Shown here: positions 1 through 11,831 of the stretch, one piece after another
How the letters are laid out: every line of letters begins with the position of its first letter
How positions within the stretch are numbered: the first letter of the stretch is position 1
DNA from: Proteromonas lacertae
Taxonomy: Eukaryota; Sar; Bigyra; Opalinata; Proteromonadidae
Assembly: GCA_002245135.1 (NCBI GenBank)
Contig: NGBS01000871.1
Span: 124,001 to 188,000, forward strand
Reading direction: 5' to 3'
Length of the DNA stretch: 64,000 bases
Program-made: the position numbers and the translations under genes
The notes under the pieces: model-generated
The model's input: the letters and a program-made list of their open reading frames with translations, nothing else
The model's database searches: none
What the model was told of the DNA's origin: nothing

Positions 1-239
1 TCTTCAACAGTTAAATCTTTTGTTTCATTTCGTTGATTCTGTTCTGAACTGGTTGGTTCATATTCTACATTAGTAGTACTACCACTTTGCGCCTCTTCAG
101 TATTTTTATTTGCCTCTTGTTGAGGATTTAAATTCATATTCTCAACATCTGAGTTGTTAACTGGCTTTGTGGTGTCTAATGCATTCCCTTCGCTATTAGA
201 CAACGGTAATTCAACACTGCTATTATTTTCAATTGACAT
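1..239 (-). CDS. N-terminal part of an unknown Ser/Asn/Glu-rich protein (partial)
   Basis: An open frame on the minus strand starts at an ATG at 237-239 and runs off the left edge of the window, giving about 79 residues. The translation is rich in Asn, Ser, Thr, Glu and Gln with no hydrophobic segment, so this part looks disordered. No family can be named from it. The start is chosen because the frame is not open upstream and about 730 bp of AT-rich non-coding sequence follow. It may be the disordered head of a longer protein. Confidence 0.5.
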   Translation of the reverse strand, partial: MSIENNSSVELPLSNSEGNALDTTKPVNNSDVENMNLNPQQEANKNTEEAQSGSTTNVEYEPTSSEQNQRNETKDLTVE

Positions 240-970
240 TTAAATAATAGTGGTTGATGATTCAATTGTGTTTAGTTAACAATTTTTCGGTCAAAATTAA
301 CATTCCCCTAAATTACATTTTACTCACTCCATTTTTTCTTCTCTTTTAGATGTTGTATTCTGTTTATTATGTTGACATTGAGTTCAGTATACATTACTAA
401 TGCGCTTTATGCTGTTAATACGGTTATAAACATATACATACATTGAAATAATTAATAGGACAAGAAATTATATCATAATTCTATTTTCCAATCTTTTTAG
501 TATGATTTTATATATAATATTGTATTATTTCAGAAAATATTATAATTCACTAAATTTCTTAAATAAAACCAAAAACTACAAAATTGTATATATGATTAAA
601 GTTAAATAATTGAAAATTATTTATTAGTGAATGCAATTAATTTAGTACAGTAAAAAATAAGAATTAATGTCAAAATGTTTTATTTATTACAGTGGTTATT
701 ACAGTTAATCATATCATTAGCAATGAATTTTGAATGTTAATAGTTAGAAAAAAAGAAGAATGACAAAATTAGAAAATGTAAATTATGTAATTTTGGGGAT
801 TGTAAACTTACACGGAAAAAAGGTTATATTCAAAATAAATAAAAAATTTAACCGCCTTTTCCCTATTTAGCGCCATAGATATCATAATATTACTCTTCAA
901 AAAATGATGTGAATAATTATTGTTTTACATAAACAAGGAAATATTTAATGAAAAAAATAATTATTTTCTT
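240..970. other. AT-rich intergenic stretch
   Basis: No convincing reading frame, RNA gene or repeat is visible. It separates the start of the left-edge gene from the 3' end of Sec24, so it should hold the promoter of the former and the 3' UTR of the latter. Confidence 0.5.
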
Positions 971-3869
971 TTAACCTCTCATTATATGACCTCCCATCAC
1001 TCCAGCTGGTCCTGAGCTTTGCATTATTGTTGTCATATATTCTGAATATGTATAAGCACCTCCTGGGAAATTAGCTTTATCTTCAACCAATCTATATCTG
1101 AATACCACATCCATACTACTATTTTCATATACAATAAATACTTTCTCATAAACAGATCGATTTTCTCTAATAGCATTCACTATATTATTAACTTTCATAC
1201 TAAATTCATCACTTTCATCACTACTTGGAAGTAAAAATAATTTTGAACAATCTATATTTTCCAGACTATCAATACCAACTAAACTTTTGATCATTTCACT
1301 ATTTGCATTCTTACCTATCCATATAAATATATTTAATACATCATCCAGCATGTAAATGCATTCACTATTCAATATTGTTGATGATAAATTGATTAATGAG
1401 GGGATTAGAATATTATTACTTGATTCAATTGAACTACCTAATGGTATTTCCATCTTTATTTCACCATCTTCACCAATGGGAACTTCTTCGCCAAAATTTG
1501 TACCAATTATATCATCAATTCTACGAAGATGAGGGTAATAGAATATCTTTGACTCTTCTATAGGTAAATTCCAACATTTATTGAGATAATAACTTCTTTC
1601 ATCAGGTTTTATATCATTCGAACCTCTGAATGTAATTGATTTTTGTGTAGACATCTATTATTTAATATAATATAATATATATACAATATATAATGGTAAT
1701 AATGATAATGCTTGATTCAATTGTAAATTATTACCTAACGCATTATTATTATTACCATTAGCAGTAATAGTTGCAGTATTGTTTGTAGAAAATGCACCAA
1801 CACTTGCACGATAACTCTTTATAATCTCAATACATATTTGTTGTAATTTAAATCTTGCTGTATCTAAACCTAATGTCAATACATTATTAATAGCTCTCTT
1901 TGATAAGACATTCATTAAACAATCAATATTAATAGAGTCAAAAGCTTCACTAATTACAGTAGTCATTTCTATAGATATGGTATGGCATCTAATTCTTCTA
2001 TTACCATCACTTGTTGTGTATAATAAACCACTTTGAACAGTGACAAAGTTATTCTGTATTACACTCTCACCATCTAACTCTAATTCTAATACAAATACAC
2101 TGTCACTGTGTACATTTGGTAAGCCAATCAAATCACTTGTTCGTTGTGCGCAATTACCATACCATTGGCTGATTCTTAATCCTTTAGAGACTCTCACTCT
2201 TAATACACCTTCCCAACCTGTTTCTCTAGTTAAATCATGTATTAAATCATAATAAAACTTCAATCCATCTAAGTTATAATCAAAATTAGGATAATAATAT
2301 AACTCACCACCTGTATTCTTAGGTAAATCAATGAGACTTGCAATATCTAAAAACATATTACCAAAACAATATAAATCAACACAAATATGTTTCTTCTGAC
2401 ACATATCAGCGAACTTTGTATAAAATGGTTCATTATTATTTAATAAGTTCCTTTCTTTATCAGTACCTAGTAATGTACTACTTTCACGATGTTTTAAAGC
2501 ACCTAATCCTTTCAATGGTAAGACACTTTGGAAGATTAGAATCTTTCCACCAACATTCTGTATTATGTTATAAGCAGCTTGAATTGCATTACCTAAACAT
2601 GAATCACCTATTCGAGTTTCACTAAAATTGGTGCTTAATTTACCTAATAGATCTGTTAATAGATCTTTACAATCATTTATATTCACTAATAAATCATCAG
2701 GGCAAGGTAAGAAATCATTATCTTCCGAGATCACTACAGACTATCATCTCAGCTTGTTTCATAGTTCGTTTCATATAGTAAAAATGTAAATGAGTGTCAT
2801 AGGTAATAATAGCAATCTGTGATCTTTCATTCCAATTGTTAGTTGGATAAGTATCAAGTAAATTCTTTATAGTAGTTGTTGCTAATTCTACCATTCGACT
2901 TGCTACTGCTGGATAAGTAACATCAATTAAAAACACATATACTGGTGCTTGAGGTGGACGCATCATGTATTCTGAAGTTGCAACGAATTCAACTTGTCCT
3001 TTTTGTAGTTCTGGATGTGTGTCAATATCAATTCTTTTACCAAATTCATCTAAATTACTATAATATGGAGTTGGAACATCGTTGAAGGTGGAACATAAAC
3101 TACATTTCCATCTACGACCATTATCTACAAACTGGTCGTATGGATTAATATAAGCTCGACAGGTTCGACATCTGGCTATAGGGATTGCACCGAAATTGAC
3201 GATTGGTATTTCTGAATCTTCAGTTTGTTCTGCTAATGGTCTTAATACTACAGATAGTGGAACTCTAAATTTTTGAAGTAATTCACCTGGTAAAAACTTG
3301 TTAATTGTAACATCCATATATCTAGGATCTGGTGCTAAGCTTGGATCTAGTGGTGCTCTAACTGAGTTTGGTACTGCTCTCATTCCTGGATAGGCTGTAC
3401 TAGATCCTTGAGACATCATTGCTGATGATTGCATTGTTGGGGATGTGGAGGACATTCCTCCATTATTAGGAATTTGGTAGAATGGAACAGTATCTCCTGA
3501 TATTCCACTTGTTGTAGGTGGAATTCCTTGACTTAATTGTTCTACCGTTGGTGGAGGAGGTAATACTGTTGTTGGAGGTGCAGTAGTACCATATCCAGGC
3601 GCATAGATACTAGCAGTAGATATAGGAGGAGGTTGAGCAAAATCTGTTGGTGGAGGAGGTACACCTCCCATAGGAGGTGCGAATCCTGTTGGTGGTGGTG
3701 GAAGTATGTTTGTAGATGGAGTTGCAGCAAATGTTGTTGGATAGGAAGAAAAAGGAGCAGTAGGATTCATAGAAGGCATGTTCATAGCACTTGATGAAGG
3801 TAAATTCATTGCTGGTTGAGAGGCAGTATTGATATTGCCTTTCTTTGAATTTTTAAACGGATTATTCAT
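971..3869 (-). CDS. SEC24: Sec24-like COPII cargo-binding subunit
   Basis: This is the COPII inner-coat subunit that binds cargo and Sec23 at ER exit sites. The protein is about 955 residues, normal for the family. In order it has a Pro/Gly/Ser/Met-rich N-terminal tail (about 185 residues), a zinc finger with CRTC and CSLC pairs near residues 230-255, the trunk domain, a beta-sandwich/helical region and a C-terminal gelsolin-like region. One 30-nt intron (1655-1684) follows an Asn-rich loop. The coding sequence carries one surplus base in the GG at 2725-2726. Removing it joins the two halves inside a conserved stretch (SDL.. then ..FLPCPDDLLVN), so the gene is probably intact in the cell. It lies head to head with VAMP7, 180 bp between start codons. 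Family identity is secure; the Sec24 subtype is not assigned. Confidence 0.9.
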
Positions 3870-4049
3870 TCTTTAGTGTTGTGTTGATGTAACTCCTAAA
3901 TATATTGCAATATGCAAATTATATACTATTACGAAATAGATTTTGCTTTAATATTATCCCTAAGAGGGAGATGAAAAATTCTAAAAAACTTCTTAAATGT
4001 TGAGGCTTGAAAGCTCGAAAAATAAAATAGATTTCTTTTTGAAACAACA

Positions 4050-4883
4050 ATGTCAGCCAGCTTTATCCGTTATGCTGTTGTATCGAGACAGTATAGATTT
4101 TTGAATTATTATGTTTCACAGAGGGGTGATATTATCAGAGTGTGCATTACAAAGATCACCAGAACATGAAGGAATAGTTAGATCCCTATTACCAAAATTT
4201 CAAGCAGATCAATACAATGTGAAAAAGACATTCCATTATAATGCGTATAGCTTTAACAAATTTATTCGTAATAGTCAATATGATTTTCACACTTATTCAA
4301 AGGATAGATTACTTTTCGTTGCTTTAGCCGATCATTATGTTCCATTAAGAGTAGTTTATGCATTCTTAGAATCAATCGCTGATCAATTCGTCAATACATA
4401 TAGAGGAAGATTTGAATTTGCTGGACCTTATGGAATGAGAGAATTTGCATCAGTTATAACCAATGAATTAGTATATTATTCATAAATTATTTAATTTTGA
4501 ATAGAATCGATATAATGATCCACGAAGTGATGCTGTCACTCAAGTCATGTCTAAATTGGATGATGTGAAAGGAGTGATGGTGCAAAATATTGATCAAATT
4601 ATGCAAAATCACGAAAGATTAGATGTTGTGTTGAATAAATCAGAAAATCTTCAAGTAACTTCAAGAATATCATTTTTAAAAATAGAATTTTTAATTATTT
4701 ATCGTTCTTTAATTATATGATTTACCAGTTTAATAAGAATTCTGGAAATTTGAAATGTGAAATGATTAAACAAAAATGGAAGTTGATAGGCATTATATTA
4801 ATTATTCTTATTGTATGATTAATTATATTATTATATTATCTTAATAGATAATTATTATAATTATTATTGTTGCTACACAATAA
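4050..4883 (+). CDS. VAMP7: VAMP7-like longin R-SNARE
   Basis: Five exons separated by introns of 31, 34, 74 and 35 nt splice to a 219-residue protein, almost exactly the usual VAMP7 length. It has an N-terminal longin domain (AVVSR, ILSECALQ, then FHY and LFVALAD-type strands), a SNARE motif (roughly residues 125-180, with VMVQNID and NKSENL) and a C-terminal Ile/Val transmembrane anchor with almost no lumenal tail. It should act in fusion of vesicles with late endosomal, lysosomal or plasma membranes. The start at 4050 gives a full longin first strand. The residue at the position of the central zero-layer Arg appears to be Asn (codon 4607-4609), which is unusual. It is divergent from Sec24. 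Confidence 0.88.
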
Positions 4884-4967
4884 TAATACAGTGGGAAATA
4901 ATTCTATTATACTATGATACTTTTTTTGTTATTATATTGCTGTTTTTACTTTTATTAAGCCATAATG

Positions 4968-5141
4968 AGATATTTTGAATATGATGATGAAGAAAAAGAA
5001 TTAAATTTGATTGATGATTTTAAAAGTCATGAGAGTGATATTAACTGTGTTAGATGGAATCCTGTAAAGACTAATATGTTGTGTAGTTGTAGCGATGATG
5101 AAAAAGTGAAAATATGGAAGGTTAGTGAAATTTTAGATTAA
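4968..5141 (+). pseudogene. 3' fragment of CIAO1 (last ~57 codons)
   Basis: This stretch encodes the last WD40 blade of CIAO1 and its stop codon, nearly identical to the 3' end of the complete gene at 43267-44284. The match begins abruptly at 4968 inside a codon context with no promoter or start. It is the left boundary of the 2.3-kb inverted duplication, so it was carried along when the neighbouring membrane-protein gene was copied. It should not make a functional product. Confidence 0.85.
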
Positions 5142-7278
5142 TAAGAAAACTATTCATTATTTATTCTATTTGTTCTTTTAAAGGGTTAATAATTTATGAG
5201 TAAATGAATATTATAACCTTTTTATGAAACGATATTTTTAACTGAAAGAAGTAAAAAGAATTTTAAAGAAAATAATCGAATTTTGTTGTTTTTCAAGATG
5301 TTCATTATAAATAAAACTGTTTTCAGTATAATACACAATATTCTTATTAATAGTTTTGGTTGTAGTAAGTGTTACTTTTATAAATGCTAAAGTTCCAGCT
5401 TTTGAAGGATTAAAAGTAAACACTCACACTTTTCCTACTGCAGTAATGACTAACACAGAATTGGCATATATTGAAGGTGTTTCATCAACAGAAGTTAAGA
5501 AGTTTGTATTTTCACTTACAAAAGCTACTGAAGATGAAACTTCAATAGATTATGCTGTAAATAATAAGATAAATGATGAAAAATCATTTTTTATGTTTTC
5601 TAACGAAGAAATTGAAAATGCAAACTCAAGTGGTAAAGAATGCAGTATAACAGAAAATAAAGAATACAAGTTGAGTGAATTACAAACAATGTGTGAAAGT
5701 CTGTATACTGAAATAAACACAAAAATCACTAAATTCAGTAAAACTATAAATGTTGAATATTATAGTAATTATTTTATATCAGTAATTAGTGCTGGTAAAA
5801 TAAATTCAATATCATTAGAAGCAGCTAATACCCTTATTAATATTGTTAAAGTAAATCCAACAACATATTCTGTAAAATCTCATTTCTTCAAAATATGTGA
5901 AATGAAAGGAATATTTATCAAGAATGATAAGATAATTTACTTTTTATATGAATCAGATTCAACTCATTTATCTTTGTCTGGCAATGTAGAAACTGATAAA
6001 GTTGTTAGTTGGGTTGATAAAACAGATTATAGTGAGATAAGAATAAAGAGATTGAGTAATGAATCAGAAATAATAACAAAGATATATTCATTATCAGCAA
6101 ATTCCAATATTGTTCATTATAAAGGAATATATGAAATAAGTGAAAGTGTATATATATTACCAATTGGAGAATCAATAAGTGAAGATGATATTTCAACAGA
6201 AATAACAACTCAATTAACAAACATTCAAAAAGAAATCAAAGATTCTTATAAACAGAAAATGAGAATGAGAAATCTTAATGAGAATAAACAACTTAAAGAA
6301 ATAAAGGCTAATACTGTAGATAGTTGGTTTTATGAAGATGTAACAAGTGATTATTATAAAGGATATTTCATTTGTGGTGAAGATTTTATATACATTGAAA
6401 AAACAAAATCAAATGATGCAAAAGTATTAGAAAAGATAATTCTTCAAAAGAAAATTGATTTAACAGCTCAATCACCTACTATAACAATCTCTGATACAAA
6501 TACTGAAATGAAAATCACTCTTAAAGAAACAGTTAAAAGTTGTGATGGAAAAACTGAATATAAAGTGTATATATTTATTTAATTGTATTCTAATAGAGAA
6601 ACAGTAAAACAATTATGTCCAACTGCTGATCCTAAATTGAAAGAAGTGATAATTGAATTTTCAAAAGCAGGAGATAATGTGAATATGATAATATTAAGTA
6701 ATACAAAGTATATGAAACAATCAACAATTCAAAGAAATACAGAATTATTGAGTTTGATTGGATTAGAAACAAATGCAATACCAATTGGTAAATACATAAG
6801 TCATGAAGAAACATATGTAAATGATTTTCATATTATTGAAGATCATTATTATAGAGTATTAAAAAGTGTAGAAATGGATTTAAGTGAAAGTGATAGAGAA
6901 ATAAAAGATTATATAAAAGTTGGAATGTCTATTAGAGAAAGAATAGTTATGAGTGAAAAAACTCAGCTTGGTGAATTATATTTCTTTATAATACCAAATT
7001 TAAATGATAAATATTTGATTCAAAGAACTGTAAGTGATTTTTATAAATATGACAGTGAATTTAATTCATATGATCAGTGATTTAAATGGAATAATGAGTG
7101 ATACAAATAACAAAGTAGATTTAATGATAAAAAGATTGACTGATTTTATGAAAAGCAATGATGATGATACAACAACAACAACAACAACAACAAGTGCTAC
7201 TGCAACACTAATGAATCAACAGAAACAACACCAGATTCAACATCTCAAACCACAATTCCAGATACTACAAAAGATGGA
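4968..7278. repeat. Inverted duplication, arm A (2.3 kb)
   Basis: The plus strand here matches the minus strand of 41132-43440 over about 2,310 bp. Differences are scattered substitutions plus a few one-base indels (only about eight amino-acid differences were noticed across ~570 aligned residues). The arm holds the CIAO1 3' fragment, the intergenic spacer and most of membrane-protein copy A. The arms are about 34 kb apart and enclose the giant secreted gene. Confidence 0.92.
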
Positions 7279-7452
7279 TCAACTACAACATTAACTAATT
7301 ATTCAACTATATCTACAGATAGCAGTATTGACACAAATACTGATAGTGATGATGATATAAATACTCCAACTACTAAATTAGATGATAATAGTGGTTGTTT
7401 CTTATCATCTACTATCTTGTTCGTTATAATAATGATTATTTTGATAAATTAG
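5298..7452 (+). CDS. Type I membrane protein of unknown family, copy A
   Basis: Splicing a 28-nt intron (5326-5353) and a 30-nt intron (about 6568-6597) gives a protein of about 698 residues. It has a clear signal peptide ending near FINA, a long Lys/Glu/Ser/Thr-rich ectodomain, a Thr-rich linker and a C-terminal hydrophobic segment (FLSSTILFVIIMIILIN) that ends the protein. I do not recognise the family. Compared with copy B it has an extra base at about 7076 and lacks a base near 7209; the two changes cancel, so the frame is lost only between them. After 7278 it departs from copy B and carries a longer Ser/Thr/Asp linker before the membrane segment. It converges with the ABITRAM-like gene 80 bp downstream. 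Confidence 0.7.
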
Positions 7453-7531
7453 GATTTTAAATATTAAGATTTAGAAAGTTATGATGATTTTCTAAATGTA
7501 TAAAAACATTAACGAAAATAAATATAATTAT

Positions 7532-8371
7532 TTATTCTTCACTTCTTTCACTCTCTAATCTTTTCAAATACTCTTCACTGGTTAATAAATCTTTTTGAAT
7601 ATCTATTAATTCATTCAATTTTGGTTCAATAATAGCAATATATCCTTCATTATGTGGTTTATCGAATAACAAAGTTGGTTCTTTTGTTAGTTTGTTATTT
7701 AATTCTATTAAATACCCTCTTATACATCCATGCAATTTATATTTCTCGTTATTTTCACATGTTACCTCACACAATATTGAATGTGGGTCAATCCAATAAC
7801 CACCTTTCTTATTCTTACCAGAAACAGTATTATCACTTAAATCACGATTAGTACTCTATTTTCAATAAAATGAGACTATATATACTTGATAAGATATAGA
7901 AATTGGTTTTGATTTTTGTTTGAAAATTGTATGGCTTGGAGCTATTCCAATTACACATAATTTATTTGAATGAAAATAAATATATCTATTTCAATTATAT
8001 ATGTATATAGATAGATAAATATTAATTTTATACTGATCATTCCCTTTAATTCCTTGAAAATCCATTACATACATCGCATTATAATATCTTTCTACAACTG
8101 TATTTCGAAACTTGTTTTTGAAATTCCATATTTTATTCATCATCTCTACACTGTTCATCCAACCACTCAATGTTATTCTTTCTTCTGTTTGTTCTCTCAC
8201 TAATTTTCTATTTTCTTCTTCTGCTTCATCTTCAACTTTTCTTAAATCATTTCTATATGTATTTAATAGATTTATTGAATATATACCGACCATGAGCAAA
8301 TTTGCATTTGTCTCCATATCTACAAGATCCTTTCTGTTCAAATTCATAACATACTCTGGTTTTAGTGGCAT
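7532..8371 (-). CDS. ABITRAM: ABITRAM/Simiate-like protein with N-terminal extension
   Basis: Three exons (introns of 48 and 30 nt) give 253 residues. The C-terminal ~160 residues follow the ABITRAM (FAM206A/Simiate) family closely: HSNKLCVIGIAPSH, SISYQ, VSGK, then CIRGYLIELN and EGYIAIIEPK. This beta-rich fold resembles the glycine-cleavage H-protein hammerhead. In animals the protein is linked to actin and nuclear-speckle functions; its role in protists is unknown. The first ~90 residues are a charged helical region (EDEAEEENRKLV) that the human protein lacks. They read in the same open frame without an intron, so this is either a lineage extension or a fused small gene. The start at 8371 is the first ATG of the frame. 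Confidence 0.75.
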
Positions 8372-8622
8372 CCTTCTATTAAATAGTCAAATACTTAACT
8401 GATACCTTTCTTCTCTTTCTAGACTGATTATCTTCATCTGTAGGAGTCTATAAAACATACTATTTCGATTAAACTTACTGATGTTGACATTAATTTGTAT
8501 TTTGAATAATTCCTCAAACTATCTGTCAAACTAAACTACAGTTTCAAATTTTATTTTTTAATTTTTTTCAACAAGTAATATAAATCGTTGTAATAGAGTG
8601 TTAAATAACATTAATACAAACA

Positions 8623-11345
8623 ATGAATAGTCAATTGTTCTATGTATTTTTTTTTTCTATTGAAAATTTAGAGACCTCCTCCTCAAAACCTTCATAGTAC
8701 TCCGGCTTATATACAGTACAAGGTATGAAATTTAAATATACTATTAGAGGCAGGACTTACAGAGCTCCTACTCCACCAGTTCAAAGAAATTTTATCCCGT
8801 TGACTACATACTCCCAAAATCCTGCTCAGCGTTATGGAAATATGGTGACAATATATGGACAACCGATACAAAGGAAGTCAGAACAAATATAGAAATGTTA
8901 TGAGAGCTCAAAGGAGTAAGAGTGCAAGAGAATCTCAAATTGCGCCACAACAAGTACAAGCACAAATGCAACAACAGCCAGTAATTAATTTCTATCAAAA
9001 GAATCGTCCTCAATCTGCAACATCTCATGGTTCTCGTCTACCAAATGGCCAACAGAAAGAATATCAACGTCCCAATTCAACCAATGCAATATACAGAACA
9101 GTCCCACAAGAACATCAAAAAGTACAACAACATAATATACCAGAAACTAACCGTCTAGCTCCACAAGCATTGAAGCATACCAATTTAAAAGAACAAATAG
9201 AACAAATACGAAAGAAAAGAGAAAAAGAAAATTATGTATATATATATATTTATAATATTATATATATAGAGTATGACACATCGTCCTCCAAGTGCAGGTT
9301 TAGTAATGTATCCTCGAACAGCAGTAGCTGGTAAATATTCACAAGAGAATCAACGTCCTCAGAGCAGTATGGGTGTAAGTAATGCTGTTACCAATAATGT
9401 TTATCACCATCATCATGTGAATGATAAAGATATTATTGTGAACTGACGCTTCATCTTCCTCATCTTCTTCATCATGTTCTTCATATTCTACTTCTAATAA
9501 CAGTAATAATCTAAAACAACAACAGCAGGTGGTTAAGTATGTATATCCAGCTAAACAAGAATCATCACCAAGAGGTATTACTATTGCCAGTAGTAATAAG
9601 AATAACAAACCATTAATAGCAAAAGAACCAATACCTTCAACTACAACTACTGTTAATAACTAAAGAAGAAAAACCAACAATCAAAACTTCTTTACCAGCT
9701 AATAATAATAATAATCACAGCAATAATAATTCAATATTGACATCTGCTACACCAAATAGTACAATAGCCAGTAAAGCCAATGTTTCTAATATAACATCTA
9801 ATACATCCACACCAAATCGAGCTCAATCTGCACCACCAGCATCTTATAGTTCAAATACCAATTCAGCAGCATCAACACCAGCAGTTTCTACTAGAAAATC
9901 AGCTTCAACCACACCTAATAATATAAATCAAAGATCTAGAAGTGGTAGTAATGCAAGTACAAACAGTAATAATAATAATAATAATAAACCATCTTATGAA
10001 TCACATTCAGAATTAGCAAGAGGAAGAATAGAGAATTATACATTCGGTAAAGTGTTAGGACAAGGAAGTTATGGTAAAGTAAGTCAAGGAATTCACAATT
10101 TAACAGGTCAAACAGTAGCAATAAAAGTATATGAAAAACAGAAATTAAAGGATATTAGCCAATATCGAAGAATCAAACAAGAAATTGTAGTGATGGAACA
10201 TAGTAATTATCCATCTTTAATTAGGATATATGAACATTTTGAAACAAGTACTTGTGTTTATTTAATCATTGAATATTCAGGTGGTGGTAATTTGTGCCAA
10301 TATGTGAAAGATCGTCATAGACTTAGTGAGAATGAAGCAAGAGATTATTTCTATCAATTATGTAAAGGAATATCATATATGCATCATAAAAACATTATAC
10401 ATCGTGATATAAAACTAGAAAATATATTATTTGATGATAAATCAAAGAAACATATAAAATTAGGTGATTTTGGTTTTAGTATAAGAATGAGAGATTCTGA
10501 AAAACCATTAGCTGTATTTTGTGGTACGCCAACTTATATGGCACCAGAAATTGTACGAAGACAGAAATATAAAGGTAAGCCTGTGGATATATGGAGTATG
10601 GCTGTGTTATTATACAGTATGGTTATTGGTAGATTTCCATTTTCTGCCAAAAGCTTATCCAGAGTTATATAAAAAGTATATATATATATATATATATATA
10701 TTATTATTTTAAAATTTAATTATCAAAATAGAATTGCAGTTGGAAATATTGTTTTACCTGATACAATGTCTGGTACATTAAAAGATTTGTTAAGTAGGAT
10801 GTTTGTTGTAGATCCATCTAAAAGAATGACAATAGATGAAGTATTAAATCACGCTTGGGTAGCTTGTATTAATCCAGCAGGTAAATTAGAAAGACCATTA
10901 TATTTACCATCTGATAATCCAAATGAAGATATTATTACAATTGTACTGAATAAAATGGAAGAAAATGGATTTAATAGCAGTGAAGTGAAATTATCAATTT
11001 TGAATAAACAGAGGAATTATTTAAGTACTTGTTATTATTTATTTAAATGGCAAATGGGTTTAAAATCTCAGCCTAGAACCCCAAGAAGATCATCCAAGAC
11101 TAATTCTAGTCCGAAATAGTTATTCTTCTAATAGAATATCAAATACACAACAGGAAAGAAACAACAATACTCCACCTCAATTAAGATTATCAACTCCTAC
11201 TACAACAACAACAACGGTTAATGGAAATGATAATAAGAATAGTTCAACTCCATCATCAGGCGTAAAGCATCGAAGACCAAGCGTACATGGACCAGGTACT
11301 GAAGATGATGCTGAAGTGAGAGAAATTATTGATTTGTTAACTTAA
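8623..11345 (+). CDS. MARK/AMPK-like Ser/Thr protein kinase with long disordered flanks
   Basis: Introns of 28, 32, 34 and 56 nt are visible. The exons encode about 855 residues: a long Gln/Pro/Ser/Asn/His-rich head, a kinase domain (about 10030-10880) and a Ser/Asn/Thr-rich tail. The kinase has GQGSYGKV, AIKVYEK, HRDIKLEN, GDFGFS, GTPTYMAPE and DIWSMAV, so all catalytic residues are present. The subdomain pattern is CAMK-group, closest to MARK/AMPK-like kinases. No UBA or KA1 domain is evident. The frame is broken about five times by single extra bases (near 8850, 9440, 9660, 10650 and 11115). Removing one base at each gives a length divisible by three and restores the conserved PELYKKI segment, so one gene is intended. 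No other candidate start fits as well as 8623. Confidence 0.75.
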
Positions 11346-11544
11346 TTATAAAGAATAGTATTTATATACACTCCTTTTTCAAATTAATAATAATAATATA
11401 ATAAAAATAATAAATTTATATGAATAGATAATAATAATATAGAAATTTATGTAGATGTTTATCTAATTAACCCAAGAAATAATATATACAATAGAGAATT
11501 AATAAATTAATATATTCTCTATCCAAAATACAATAGAAAGCTTC

Positions 11545-11831
11545 TTAATTGCTCTTAATATCAGCTTTTTGATCGTGATATTCTTCTTTGGCTTGATCCT
11601 TCTTTTCTTTCATTTCAGCCTTCTTTGTATCCATCTTATCAGATACAATTTCCTATAAATAATTAAAATTTTGATTTAATTCTAAATACTTTTTTGTCTT
11701 GCATCTTTTCTTTAGCTCTGCCAGCTGCATCCTTTATTGATTCTTTAGCATGTTCCATTTTTTCTATAAAAAGTAATAAAACAACTAATACCTCCTACTT
11801 TCGCAGCCATTTCAGCAGCTTTATCTCCCAT
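11545..11831 (-). CDS. Small Lys/Glu/Ala-rich amphipathic helical protein (LEA/apolipoprotein-like)
   Basis: Three small exons (introns of 28 and 37 nt) give 73 residues composed almost entirely of Lys, Glu, Ala, Asp, Met and Gln. The 11-residue-like periodicity (AKEKMQDKK, EIVSDKMD, KAEMKEKKDQAKEEY) is typical of LEA group 3-like or other helical, hydrophilic stress proteins. There is no signal peptide and no aromatic core. Function is inferred only from composition. The exact frame match across both splice joins supports it being a real gene despite its size. Confidence 0.6.

Noticed and set aside
971-3869. Three separate genes for the Sec24 region
   Set aside because: A 30-nt intron and one extra base account for both breaks, and the pieces are consecutive parts of one conserved family.
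7034-7294. Separate small gene rich in Thr and Gln
   Set aside because: Comparison with the inverted copy shows this is the shifted frame of membrane-protein copy A between an extra and a missing base.
8804-9028. Minus-strand frame opposite the kinase N-terminus
   Set aside because: It is antisense to Gln/Pro/Ser-rich coding sequence, has no splice support and no homology.
10676-10702. TA microsatellite as a transposon end
   Set aside because: It lies inside a 56-nt intron of the kinase, and similar TA runs fill several other introns.
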